24,744 nt of DNA. Origin: an uncultured Eubacterium sp. (GTDB lineage: Bacteria; Bacillota; Clostridia; Lachnospirales; Lachnospiraceae). The stretch is from assembly GCA_934320655.1 (NCBI GenBank), contig CAKRFN010000028.1, positions 1 through 24,744 of the forward strand. The letters run 5' to 3'. The translations under genes and the position numbers were made by a program. Below, piece after piece: positions 6,887 through 14,595 of the stretch. Within the stretch, counting starts at the first letter, position 1. Each line of letters opens with the position of its first letter. The notes beneath the pieces were generated by a model. That model worked only from the letters and a program-made list of their open reading frames with translations, had not been told where the DNA came from and did not search any database.

Positions 6887-6918
6887 AAAAAAGAATCCTG
6901 CAAGCAGGATTCTTTTTT
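6887..6918. terminator. Strong bidirectional terminator after the GGDEF-EAL gene
   Basis: A 15-bp perfect inverted repeat (AAAAAAGAATCCTGC with GCAGGATTCTTTTTT) surrounds a 2-base centre, with T-runs on both strands. It sits 6 bases after the stop of the GGDEF-EAL gene and just upstream of the mgtE promoter, separating the two units. Confidence 0.88.
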
Positions 6919-6923
6919 ATACA

Positions 6924-8795
6924 TCAATTTTTCACCTCTGCACACTCTTTCGGCGGGTTTTTGATAAAATCAGCCAACTGCTCGATCGGTATCGGTCTTG
7001 AATACCGATAGCCCTGCAAATACTGCGCCTGCATGCCGATACAGCGCTCCTGATCGGGTGCAGTCTCAATGCCCTCATACAAAAGCTGGTATCCGATCGA
7101 ATGGAACATGTTGGACATGCCCTCCACCAGATATTTTGAACGCTCGCTGTAGCCCGAGGAGTCAACCAGTGACTTGTCGAACTTAACCACATCGATCGGC
7201 AGATTCGTAATATGCTCCAGATTGGAATAACCGGTGCCGAAATCATCGAGATAGATCTTGATACCGATATCCCTGAATTCCTGTAAAATCACCCGTATAT
7301 CATCCAGATGCTCTGCATCCAGACTCTCCGTGATCTCAAACGCGACCCTCGATCTGTCAAACTGATAGCCCGACAGAATGTGCATGATATCATCATAAAA
7401 TCCGGATTTTGTGATCTCATACATCGAAAAATTGACCGAGATCCGATCCGGCTGTTCATGCATAGACAAATAACGGCATACCTTATTCAGTATGATCATG
7501 GTCAGCGCATGTATATGACCCGTCTGCTCCGCAACCGGAATGAACATATCCGGATAGATCAGACCAAGCTCCGGCAGCTCCAGACGCATCAGTGATTCGG
7601 CAGTCGTAAATGTCTGCCTGCGCACATCATAGATCGGCTGGCAGTACACTAATACCCTCTCATCGTCCAGATTCACCTGCTCCGCAATATCTGTCAACTG
7701 CTTTTTGACAATCAGATACTTTTCAAAGTCTGCAATCTCTTGATCGCCGACCCGCAAATAGCTCTCCTCATGCTTTCCGCGCAGGTACTTGCACAACTCG
7801 ATATAGTCGCGCAGACTGTGACAGGCATCATTGGATGGGATCGCCAGCACGCGGTGTCCCAACTGATAACGCGCATGTAACTCCTCAAACAGCTTCGCCA
7901 GCATGTCCATGCATTCATCGGAACGGTAAAGCAAGATAAACGTTTCATCGTTGTAGCGAAACAGGTAATCGGTGTAATCGGTCTTTTCCGCAAAGCTCTT
8001 AAAGTCCTCCAAAACACGCTGTTCCGTCTCAATGCTCGTAAAATGATTGATTCTGGCATACACAAAATAAAACGAATTGTGGCGTCTGACCAGTTCCTCC
8101 ACCCTGCCTCTGAGCGCCTCACGGTCGAGTGCCCCGTAGGTAGAATTGTAGCTGTTACTGTGGAACAAAAACACAATGATCAGTATCGGTATAAAATAGG
8201 TGAGCGTTGTATAGGTATCCGTATGGCACAGGTACTGCAGCACAGTGATCCCAATACACAGTCCAAATGCAACAGATACTGCCCGATGGATCCGGTTAAT
8301 AATGATGCGGTTTTCCCGTATGATCGTCGCTGCCAGAACCGGCATCGCCATGACATACCAGACCAGATATAGGCTGGTAATGCTGCCGTTATGAATCATA
8401 TCACCTTCTATGTAAAAACCAATCCGCGTCTTGATCGACGTAAGCTCTAACGCATAGAACAGCAGCACTGCCACCCCGAGCATCACATACGCTTTTTTAT
8501 TTTTATAACCGACAAGGTTAAATACATAAAAAATGAAGAGTAACAATTCTGTGATCAGACTGATCTGCTGCGCATTGTGCACGAGATATACCCAGAACTC
8601 ATTGACAATACCTACTCTCGGCAACAGGTACTCATAGAAAAAAATGCTGAGCACACATGCATAGACCAGATTGTATAATGCAAGTTTGACATAAAGCAGT
8701 CTGCGATTTCTCGGAACATATACTATGTTGATCATAAACAACACCATGGCACTGAGCACAGCGACCGTCAGATCACAAACATAACTATAACTCAT
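6924..8795 (-). CDS. Membrane GGDEF-EAL protein, probable c-di-GMP phosphodiesterase
   Basis: This is a 623-residue membrane protein. Residues 1 to about 205 hold six or seven hydrophobic helices (AVLSAMVLFMINIVYV through YFIPILIIVFLFH), probably a sensing module. A GGDEF-like domain follows (about 220-355) but its motif is degenerate (RYNDETFILLY in place of GGDEF), so cyclase activity is unlikely. The EAL domain (about 380-615) keeps the key residues: Glu in AESLMRL, Asn in ISVNFS, Glu in FEITES, the metal-binding Asp pair in LDDFGTGYSNL, Lys in VVKFDKSLV, Glu in YEGIET and QGYRYSRP at the end. It should therefore hydrolyse c-di-GMP to pGpG, linked to motility or adhesion. It follows the DUF6612 gene by 22 bases with GAGGAG before the ATG, so the two are probably co-transcribed. 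Confidence 0.9.
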   Translation of the reverse strand: MSYSYVCDLTVAVLSAMVLFMINIVYVPRNRRLLYVKLALYNLVYACVLSIFFYEYLLPRVGIVNEFWVYLVHNAQQISLITELLLFIFYVFNLVGYKNKKAYVMLGVAVLLFYALELTSIKTRIGFYIEGDMIHNGSITSLYLVWYVMAMPVLAATIIRENRIIINRIHRAVSVAFGLCIGITVLQYLCHTDTYTTLTYFIPILIIVFLFHSNSYNSTYGALDREALRGRVEELVRRHNSFYFVYARINHFTSIETEQRVLEDFKSFAEKTDYTDYLFRYNDETFILLYRSDECMDMLAKLFEELHARYQLGHRVLAIPSNDACHSLRDYIELCKYLRGKHEESYLRVGDQEIADFEKYLIVKKQLTDIAEQVNLDDERVLVYCQPIYDVRRQTFTTAESLMRLELPELGLIYPDMFIPVAEQTGHIHALTMIILNKVCRYLSMHEQPDRISVNFSMYEITKSGFYDDIMHILSGYQFDRSRVAFEITESLDAEHLDDIRVILQEFRDIGIKIYLDDFGTGYSNLEHITNLPIDVVKFDKSLVDSSGYSERSKYLVEGMSNMFHSIGYQLLYEGIETAPDQERCIGMQAQYLQGYRYSRPIPIEQLADFIKNPPKECAEVKN

Positions 8796-8817
8796 TTGTT
8801 ACTCCTCAAAATAATTC

Positions 8818-9630
8818 CTATTTACATGCTTTCGGGAACGTAAAGTTCTTCGCATTATTAAACTTCGCATAAGTTGCGGTAGAGGTTGCCTTTGAGTAGT
8901 CCACACTCATATCGTCCATACCTAATGACTGATATAAAACTGTCATATAACTGTTTAAGAACTCCGTCATATCGGTAGATACCTTTACCGGCAGATAAGT
9001 CTTCTGATCTACCCAGATCGTCACCTTCACAGATGCCAGTTCAGAATAATCGATCGCATCCTCACCGTCTTCCGTGCTGCCAAGACCTGCTGCTGCGAGT
9101 ATTTCTCCGAGATCAGAGCCTTTGACCTCAGCGGAGATCTGAACCGTTTTGATCTTATTTACTTTCACATTCTTTTTCACGATCTTTGCATTGGAATAGG
9201 TCTTGATATCTACACTGTTCATATCATCTACCATACCGGTCATGTTCATCTTCTCGTATTTAGAGCCGTCGGTAGAAGTATACGCATAAATCTTGCCCTT
9301 TGCATTCTGCTTGATATAAGTTGTTGTCTTTGTCTTGCTGTTAAGTCCTGCTCCGGAAATCGTCGTTGTCGTCACAGACTTTGACTTGATCGGACTTGTA
9401 AATACAGTCTGCTTGGAAACTGCCTTTGTGTCTACTGCCTGACCCTCCATCGTTGCATTCTGTACAACATTGGTTGTCACCTCATAGGATGTTGCCTTGT
9501 TCGCCGCCTTTGTCATCTTGTTCAGATACTGCTTTGCGTTGAGTGTTGCTGCGCTTGCCGGTGCGAATGTTGCGATCACCATAACAGCAGTCAGAAATGC
9601 TGCCATTACGCGCTTTTTCATGTTCTTCAT
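8818..9630 (-). CDS. Secreted DUF6612-like protein
   Basis: This 270-residue exported protein begins with a signal peptide (MKNMKKRVMAAFLTAVMVIATFAPASA, cut near residue 27). The mature part is rich in Thr, Lys and Ser, with beta-strand-like segments and the LolA/LppX-like pattern of DUF6612 proteins: an early helix (LNAKQYLNKMTKAANKATSYEV), paired strands, then VTIWVDQKTYLPVKVSTDMTEF, a segment common in this fold. No catalytic motif is seen, and there is no lipobox, so it is probably released or held by the wall. The start is fixed by GGAGG 8 bases before the ATG. It is the first gene of a two-gene unit with the GGDEF-EAL protein, from the promoter at 9676-9704. The family name is my recognition; the ligand is unknown. 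Confidence 0.7.
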   Translation of the reverse strand: MKNMKKRVMAAFLTAVMVIATFAPASAATLNAKQYLNKMTKAANKATSYEVTTNVVQNATMEGQAVDTKAVSKQTVFTSPIKSKSVTTTTISGAGLNSKTKTTTYIKQNAKGKIYAYTSTDGSKYEKMNMTGMVDDMNSVDIKTYSNAKIVKKNVKVNKIKTVQISAEVKGSDLGEILAAAGLGSTEDGEDAIDYSELASVKVTIWVDQKTYLPVKVSTDMTEFLNSYMTVLYQSLGMDDMSVDYSKATSTATYAKFNNAKNFTFPKACK

Positions 9631-9675
9631 AAAAATATCCTCCTTATTTGTGCCTGTTGGCTTTGTTATTTATTT

Positions 9676-9704
9676 ATCATATCATTTTAGGAAGATAATT
9701 ACAA
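9676..9704 (-). promoter_or_regulatory. Promoter for the DUF6612/GGDEF-EAL unit
   Basis: TTGTAA (9699-9704), a 17-base spacer and TATGAT (9676-9681) lie on the minus strand, about 50 bases before the DUF6612 start. Confidence 0.65.
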
Positions 9705-9748
9705 TCAAATTAGCGTTTTGTTTGACAAGAATTTCCTATCAAACAAAC

Positions 9749-9780
9749 AAAAAAATAATCAGAGCATACACTCTGATTAT
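9749..9780 (-). terminator. Terminator after tRNA-Thr
   Basis: On the minus strand ATAATCAGAG pairs with CTCTGATTAT around a 6-base loop, followed by seven T. It lies 20 bases past the tRNA 3' end and ends its transcript. Confidence 0.85.
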
Positions 9781-9799
9781 CTTTGCTGTTCCTTATAAA

Positions 9800-9872
9800 A
9801 GCTGCCGACGGGAATCGGACCCGTGACCTCCGCACTACCAATGCGACGCTCTACCGCCTGAGCCACGGCAGC
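9800..9872 (-). tRNA. tRNA-Thr (anticodon GGU)
   Basis: On the minus strand the acceptor GCTGCCG pairs with CGGCAGC, followed by discriminator T. The D arm is GGCTCAGGCGGTAGAGC, the anticodon loop TTGGTAG (anticodon GGT), and the T arm ACGGG-TCCGATT-CCCGT. CCA is not encoded. Length is 73 nt. Confidence 0.94.
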
Positions 9873-9896
9873 CTGTTGAAGCACTCAACGAATAAT

Positions 9897-9925
9897 AATA
9901 TACTATAACAGTGAATGCTTGTCAA
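9897..9925 (-). promoter_or_regulatory. tRNA-Thr promoter
   Basis: A perfect TTGACA (9920-9925), a 17-base spacer and TATATT (9897-9902) lie on the minus strand about 25 bases before the tRNA. The tRNA is thus transcribed independently of the transglycosylase gene. Confidence 0.8.
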
Positions 9926-9956
9926 CCAAAATTTTGAATATTTTTATACATAATTT

Positions 9957-10742
9957 TTATGCCTCTTCCGCAGGCTTTAAATAGACTGCCATGCGGTTCG
10001 TATTTCCGAAATTGCGGAACGCAATATAGGCATCGCTCGTCTGCTCTGTGGCATTCTCCTGCGTGGTGGTCTGCGCGGACGCATCCTCTTTTTTCTCATC
10101 CATGCGCAGCATGAGCCGCTCTAAAAACAGTTGTAAAAATGCCTCGTAGTCCTCTCTCGTAAAGAGTTCACGCAACGCATCGGTCACAGACGCATCCTCC
10201 TGCGTGCCATCAGCCGCCACACGCGCCCATTCGTCCGGAATCTCCACGCCGCCGTCCTGCAGATAGCCGAGAATCTTTGTCACATAGTTCTGTGTCTCCT
10301 CAAACGGTGGGATTCCGCCATACTTATCCACATTGCCGCTGCCCGCATTGTAGGCAGCCAGCGCATAAGAGACATTACCGCCATATTTATCAAGAAGTGA
10401 AGCGATATATTTCGCTCCACCCATGATATTCTGTTCCGGGTCGTATGCATCTGTGACCCCCAGACTTTTCGCAGTCGCGGGCATCAGCTGCATGATACCC
10501 ATTGCCCCGCTCTTACTCGTCGCATTGGGATCAAAGCCGGATTCCGCCTTTGCCATCGCCTTTAACAGCGATTCATCCACACCGTAGGTCTGTGCTGCCT
10601 TTTGAAAAATCTGCTCGAGCGGCTGTGTCTTACCCAACTCGTCGGACAGTGCAGAGGCAAAGCCTGTCCCTGTGACTGTCTCATCGGTATCCGCCGCCGT
10701 CGTCACAATGCCGTTTGTATCTGTCACAGACGTTATCTTCAT
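9957..10742 (-). CDS. Lytic transglycosylase (SLT/GEWL fold) without a visible signal peptide
   Basis: This 261-residue protein should cleave the MurNAc-GlcNAc bond in peptidoglycan with formation of 1,6-anhydro-MurNAc. The catalytic domain (about 45-155) carries the family motifs in order: catalytic Glu in AMAKAESGFDPNA, SGAMGIMQLMP, DPEQNIMGGAKYI, ALAAYNAG and FEETQNYVTKIL. The N-terminus (MKITSVTDTNGIVTTAADTD) is acidic and Thr-rich with no hydrophobic stretch, so there is no Sec signal; the C-terminal 90 residues are acidic and partly low-complexity. Export could use another route such as the flagellar apparatus, but no flagellar gene is near. The start has AGGAGG upstream. The gene lies 10 bases after purB, so it may be transcribed with the purine genes. 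Confidence 0.88.
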   Translation of the reverse strand: MKITSVTDTNGIVTTAADTDETVTGTGFASALSDELGKTQPLEQIFQKAAQTYGVDESLLKAMAKAESGFDPNATSKSGAMGIMQLMPATAKSLGVTDAYDPEQNIMGGAKYIASLLDKYGGNVSYALAAYNAGSGNVDKYGGIPPFEETQNYVTKILGYLQDGGVEIPDEWARVAADGTQEDASVTDALRELFTREDYEAFLQLFLERLMLRMDEKKEDASAQTTTQENATEQTSDAYIAFRNFGNTNRMAVYLKPAEEA

Positions 10743-10752
10743 AGATTTCCTC

Positions 10753-12186
10753 CTAAACGTTGATCTCTGCTGTCATTCCAAGTAAGTCCTGATTCGCGTC
10801 CAGAACCGGCCGGATCACATTCTTTAAGAACTGTTCCACCTGATACTCAGCTCGTCCGGTGTACTTTGCAGGATCCATGTTCTCTTTCAGTTCCTCAAGT
10901 GTCAGTCCAAATGACGGGTCTGCTGCGATCAGCTCGAGCAGATCGTTGTCTTTGCCCTCTGCCTTGACATGCTTTCCTGCCTCCATAGAGAGCTGGCGGA
11001 TCTTCTCGTGCAGCTCCTGGCGGTCTCCGCCCTTCTTTACCGCATCCATCATAATATTCTCCGTAGCCATAAACGGCAGCTCGCTCATGAGGCGCTTTGT
11101 GATGACCTTGTCATACACAACCAGTCCGTCTACGACATTCAGGCACAGATCTAAAATACCGTCGATCGCTAAAAATCCTTCTGGAATGCTCAGACGCTTG
11201 TTTGCAGAATCGTCGAGTGTGCGCTCAAACCACTGTGTTGCAGAGGTGATTGCCGGATTTAATGCATCGATCATCACATAGCGTGACAGGGATGCGATAC
11301 GCTCACTGCGCATCGGGTTGCGCTTGTATGCCATTGCCGAAGATCCGATCTGATTTTTCTCAAACGGCTCCTCGATCTCCTTTAAATGCTGTAACAGGCG
11401 GATATCATTTGAGAATTTGTGTGCGCTGGCTGCGATGCCTGCAAGCACATTTGCAACTCTCGTATCCACCTTGCGGGAATAGGTCTGTCCAGACACCGGA
11501 TAGCAGCTCTCAAAGCCCATCTTTTTTGCGATCATCGGATCGATCTTGTCGATGATCTCGTCGTTGCCGTCAAACAGCTCCTTGAAGCTCGCCTGTGTTC
11601 CGGTCGTTCCCTTAGAGCCGAGCAGCTTTAAGCTGCCGAGTACATAGTCGAGATCCTCAAGATCAAGGAAAAACTCCTGCATCCACAGCGTTGCACGTTT
11701 GCCGACTGTCGTAGGCTGTGCAGGCTGAAAATGGGTGAATGCCAGTGTCGGCAGTGCCTTGTACTGATCCGCGAACTTTGCCAGCTCTGCCAGCACATTG
11801 ATCAGCTTTTTGCGGACGAGCTTTAACGCCTCCGCCATAATGATAATATCGGTATTATCCCCGACATAGCAGGAGGTCGCGCCGAGATGAATGATACCCT
11901 TTGCCTTCGGACACTGCTGTCCGTATGCATAGACATGGCTCATGACATCGTGACGGACAAGTTTTTCACGCTCTCTTGCCACATCATAGTTGATGTCATC
12001 CTTGTGTGCCTTCAGCTCATCGATCTGCTCCTGTGTGATGTCAAGGCCAAGCTCTTTTTCTGTCTCGGCGAGTGCGATCCACAGTCTGCGCCAGGTACGG
12101 AATTTCATATCCTGTGAAAAAATGTACTGCATTTCCTTGCTGGCATAGCGCTCAGACAGGGGGCTTGTATACTTATCTGTACTCAT
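10753..12186 (-). CDS. purB: Adenylosuccinate lyase
   Basis: This 477-residue cytosolic homotetrameric enzyme acts twice in purine synthesis: SAICAR to AICAR plus fumarate, and adenylosuccinate to AMP plus fumarate. The fumarase-superfamily signature is GSSAMAYKRNPMRSE, whose loop carries the catalytic Ser; HLGATSCYVGDNTD and TLAFTHFQPAQPTTVGKRA are the other two conserved regions with the active-site His. The start at 12186 (MSTDKYTS) is preferred to the ATG 6 bases earlier because AAGGGAG then has a 7-base spacing instead of one base. It follows purF by 14 bases. Length fits the longer PurB form common in clostridia and eukaryotes. Confidence 0.95.
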   Translation of the reverse strand: MSTDKYTSPLSERYASKEMQYIFSQDMKFRTWRRLWIALAETEKELGLDITQEQIDELKAHKDDINYDVAREREKLVRHDVMSHVYAYGQQCPKAKGIIHLGATSCYVGDNTDIIIMAEALKLVRKKLINVLAELAKFADQYKALPTLAFTHFQPAQPTTVGKRATLWMQEFFLDLEDLDYVLGSLKLLGSKGTTGTQASFKELFDGNDEIIDKIDPMIAKKMGFESCYPVSGQTYSRKVDTRVANVLAGIAASAHKFSNDIRLLQHLKEIEEPFEKNQIGSSAMAYKRNPMRSERIASLSRYVMIDALNPAITSATQWFERTLDDSANKRLSIPEGFLAIDGILDLCLNVVDGLVVYDKVITKRLMSELPFMATENIMMDAVKKGGDRQELHEKIRQLSMEAGKHVKAEGKDNDLLELIAADPSFGLTLEELKENMDPAKYTGRAEYQVEQFLKNVIRPVLDANQDLLGMTAEINV

Positions 12187-12200
12187 GGTCATTCTCCCTT

Positions 12201-13649
12201 TTATCTAATATAATCTCCACGTATATCATCGGTCGGCGGCTCCATCGGATACTGTCCGGTGAAACAGCCCTTACATATCGATAATCCGTCTACCATCTGC
12301 TCCAAACGGTCAATCTGCAGGTAGCCGAGACTGTCTGCGCCGATCACCTCACGGATCTGCTCGATCGTGCGGTTGTATGCGATCAACTGCTCCCGCACCG
12401 GTATATCGGTTCCAAAATAGCACGGCCACAAAAACGGCGGTGAGCTGATGCGCACATGTACTTCGGTCGCACCTGCCTCGCGCAGCATGTTTACAATCCG
12501 GTTCGAGGTCGTACCGCGCACAATCGAATCATCGATCATGATGACACGTTTTCCTGCAACTGCCTCCTGCAAGGCATTCAGCTTGATCGTCACACTGCTC
12601 TCCCGGCTGCTCTGCGCCGGTTTGATAAACGTCCGCCCGACATAACCGTTTTTCACAAACGCCATGCCATACGGAATGCCGCTCTCCATCGAATAGCCCA
12701 TCGCGGCTACGTTTCCGGACTCGGGTACTCCGACGACCAGATCCGCATCAACCGGCGAATCCTGCGCCAGAAACCGTCCCGCCTTGATCCGGGCGCCGTA
12801 TACGCTCTTTCCGTCAATATGGCTGTCAGGACGCGCAAAATAGATATACTCAAAAATACATCTGGCATGTTCTTCTTTCGGCAGACATAGGGTTTTGTCC
12901 GACTGGATGCCGTGCTCCGGTGAGATCGTGACGATCTCACCCGGCTCTACATCACGCACATATTCTGCACCCAGTGTCTCGAGCGCACAGGTCTCACTGG
13001 CAAGCATATAGGAATTGTCGCGTTTTCCGATCACGAGCGGCTTGAATCCAAACGGATCGCGCGCTCCGACCAGCTTTCTCGGACTCATGACGACAAGCGC
13101 ATACGCACCCTTGATCCGCTCGGCGGCCCTGCGCACCGCCTCCTGCACCGTCTTTGATCTCAGTCGCTCTCTGGCGATGTAGTACGCAATCACCTCCGAA
13201 TCGATCGTCGTCTGGAAAATCGCACCCGTATAGGCAAGCTCCCTGCGCAGCTCATTAGCATTGATCAGATTGCCGTTATGCGCCAGTCCGAGTGTTCCTT
13301 TCACATAGTTGAGCACGAGCGGCTGTGCATTTTCCCTCGTGGATGCGCCCGCCGTCGAATAACGCACATGCCCGACACCGATATCCCCCTTTAGCTTTTC
13401 GAGTGCCTCGGGGGTAAATACCTCGTTGACCAGACCCATATCCTTGTGGGTCAGTACCTTGCCTTTCGGCCCGTTCGTGTCACTGACTGCGATACCGCAG
13501 CTCTCCTGTCCGCGGTGCTGCAATGCGAACAATCCATAATAGATCGACGGGGCTACATCTGCGCCGTCAAAATCATACATTCCGAAGACTCCACATTCCT
13601 CGTGCAGTTCATCGATCGCCTGTTTCCTAATTTCTGCCTGATTCTTCAT
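12201..13649 (-). CDS. purF: Amidophosphoribosyltransferase
   Basis: This 482-residue enzyme makes phosphoribosylamine from PRPP and glutamine, the first committed step of purine synthesis. It begins with an 18-residue propeptide and then Cys19 in HEECGVFGMYDF, the N-terminal nucleophile of the glutaminase domain exposed by self-cleavage. The glutaminase domain also shows GHVRYSTAG and AHNGNLINA. The phosphoribosyltransferase domain carries the PRPP loop VIMIDDSIVRGTTS. C-terminal Cys residues in CKGCFTGQYPME suggest the 4Fe-4S-containing B. subtilis type, oxygen-sensitive and suited to an anaerobe. GGAGA precedes the ATG. It sits between purC and purB with short gaps. Confidence 0.96.
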   Translation of the reverse strand: MKNQAEIRKQAIDELHEECGVFGMYDFDGADVAPSIYYGLFALQHRGQESCGIAVSDTNGPKGKVLTHKDMGLVNEVFTPEALEKLKGDIGVGHVRYSTAGASTRENAQPLVLNYVKGTLGLAHNGNLINANELRRELAYTGAIFQTTIDSEVIAYYIARERLRSKTVQEAVRRAAERIKGAYALVVMSPRKLVGARDPFGFKPLVIGKRDNSYMLASETCALETLGAEYVRDVEPGEIVTISPEHGIQSDKTLCLPKEEHARCIFEYIYFARPDSHIDGKSVYGARIKAGRFLAQDSPVDADLVVGVPESGNVAAMGYSMESGIPYGMAFVKNGYVGRTFIKPAQSSRESSVTIKLNALQEAVAGKRVIMIDDSIVRGTTSNRIVNMLREAGATEVHVRISSPPFLWPCYFGTDIPVREQLIAYNRTIEQIREVIGADSLGYLQIDRLEQMVDGLSICKGCFTGQYPMEPPTDDIRGDYIR

Positions 13650-13674
13650 GCCTGTTCTCCAAATTATATACGGC

Positions 13675-14550
13675 TTATCGTGTAAACTTTGTTCCGGTCA
13701 GCAGTTCATATGCTTCCTTATATTTTTCGATTGTCTTATTTACGACCTCATCCGGAAGGAGGAAATCGTTGTCCGGATTGCTCTTTAACCAGTCTCTGAC
13801 AAACTGCTTGTCAAAGGACGGCTGTGACTTTCCGGGCTCGTAGCCCTCTACCGGCCAGAAACGTGAGCTGTCGGGGGTGAGCATCTCATCACCGAGAACG
13901 ACCTTTCCATCCTCGTCCAGACCAAACTCAAACTTTGTATCCGCGATGATGATGCCGCGCTCTCTCGCGTAAGCCGCACACTTTTTATACAGATTCAGTG
14001 TCGCATCCTTGATCGCTGACGCATACTCCTCACCTTTGCCGGGATAGAGCTTTTCCAGGATCTCCACACTCTGCTCAAACGTAATATGCTCATCATGGTC
14101 TCCGAGATCAGCCTTTGTCGTAGGGGTGTAGATCGGCTCAGGTAACTGATCGGATTCTTTCAGTCCTTCAGGTAATCTGATACCACAGACTGTGCCGTTT
14201 TTCTGATAGCTCTCCCAGCCGCTGCCTGTGATATAACCGCGCACGATACACTCGATCGGCAGCATCTGTAACTTTTTACACAGTGTGCTGTTTCCGCTGT
14301 ACTGCGGCTGTCTGAAATATTCCGGCATATCGGCAGGATCAACAGATATCAGATGATTCGGAATCACATCCTTTGTGTAGTCAAACCAGAACTTTGACAT
14401 CTGTGTCAGGATCGCACCCTTGTCTGTGATCCTATTTTTTAAAATGTTATCAAATGCAGAAATGCGGTCTGTCGCAACAAGGATCAGTGTGTCTCCGTTA
14501 TCATAGACCTCTCTGACCTTTCCCTCTTTCATCGGCTGATACTCTTTCAT
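13675..14550 (-). CDS. purC: Phosphoribosylaminoimidazole-succinocarboxamide synthase (SAICAR synthetase)
   Basis: This enzyme of about 291 residues joins CAIR and aspartate with ATP to give SAICAR, the substrate of PurB encoded two genes downstream. Visible landmarks are EGKVREVYDNGDTLILVATDRISAFD (ATP site), ECIVRGYITGSGWESY, IADTKFEFGLDEDGKVVLGDEMLTPDSSRFWP (metal and substrate site) and the C-terminal FDKQFVRDWL. The start at 14550 (MKEYQPMKEG) has GGAGG 8 bases upstream; the in-frame ATG at 14565 would start within a few bases of that site. It is 26 bases upstream of purF, clearly the same operon. Confidence 0.95.
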   Translation of the reverse strand: MKEYQPMKEGKVREVYDNGDTLILVATDRISAFDNILKNRITDKGAILTQMSKFWFDYTKDVIPNHLISVDPADMPEYFRQPQYSGNSTLCKKLQMLPIECIVRGYITGSGWESYQKNGTVCGIRLPEGLKESDQLPEPIYTPTTKADLGDHDEHITFEQSVEILEKLYPGKGEEYASAIKDATLNLYKKCAAYARERGIIIADTKFEFGLDEDGKVVLGDEMLTPDSSRFWPVEGYEPGKSQPSFDKQFVRDWLKSNPDNDFLLPDEVVNKTIEKYKEAYELLTGTKFTR

Positions 14551-14595
14551 TGCTTTGTCCTCCATGTGTGCGTTGTTTACGTTTATAAATGCTTT

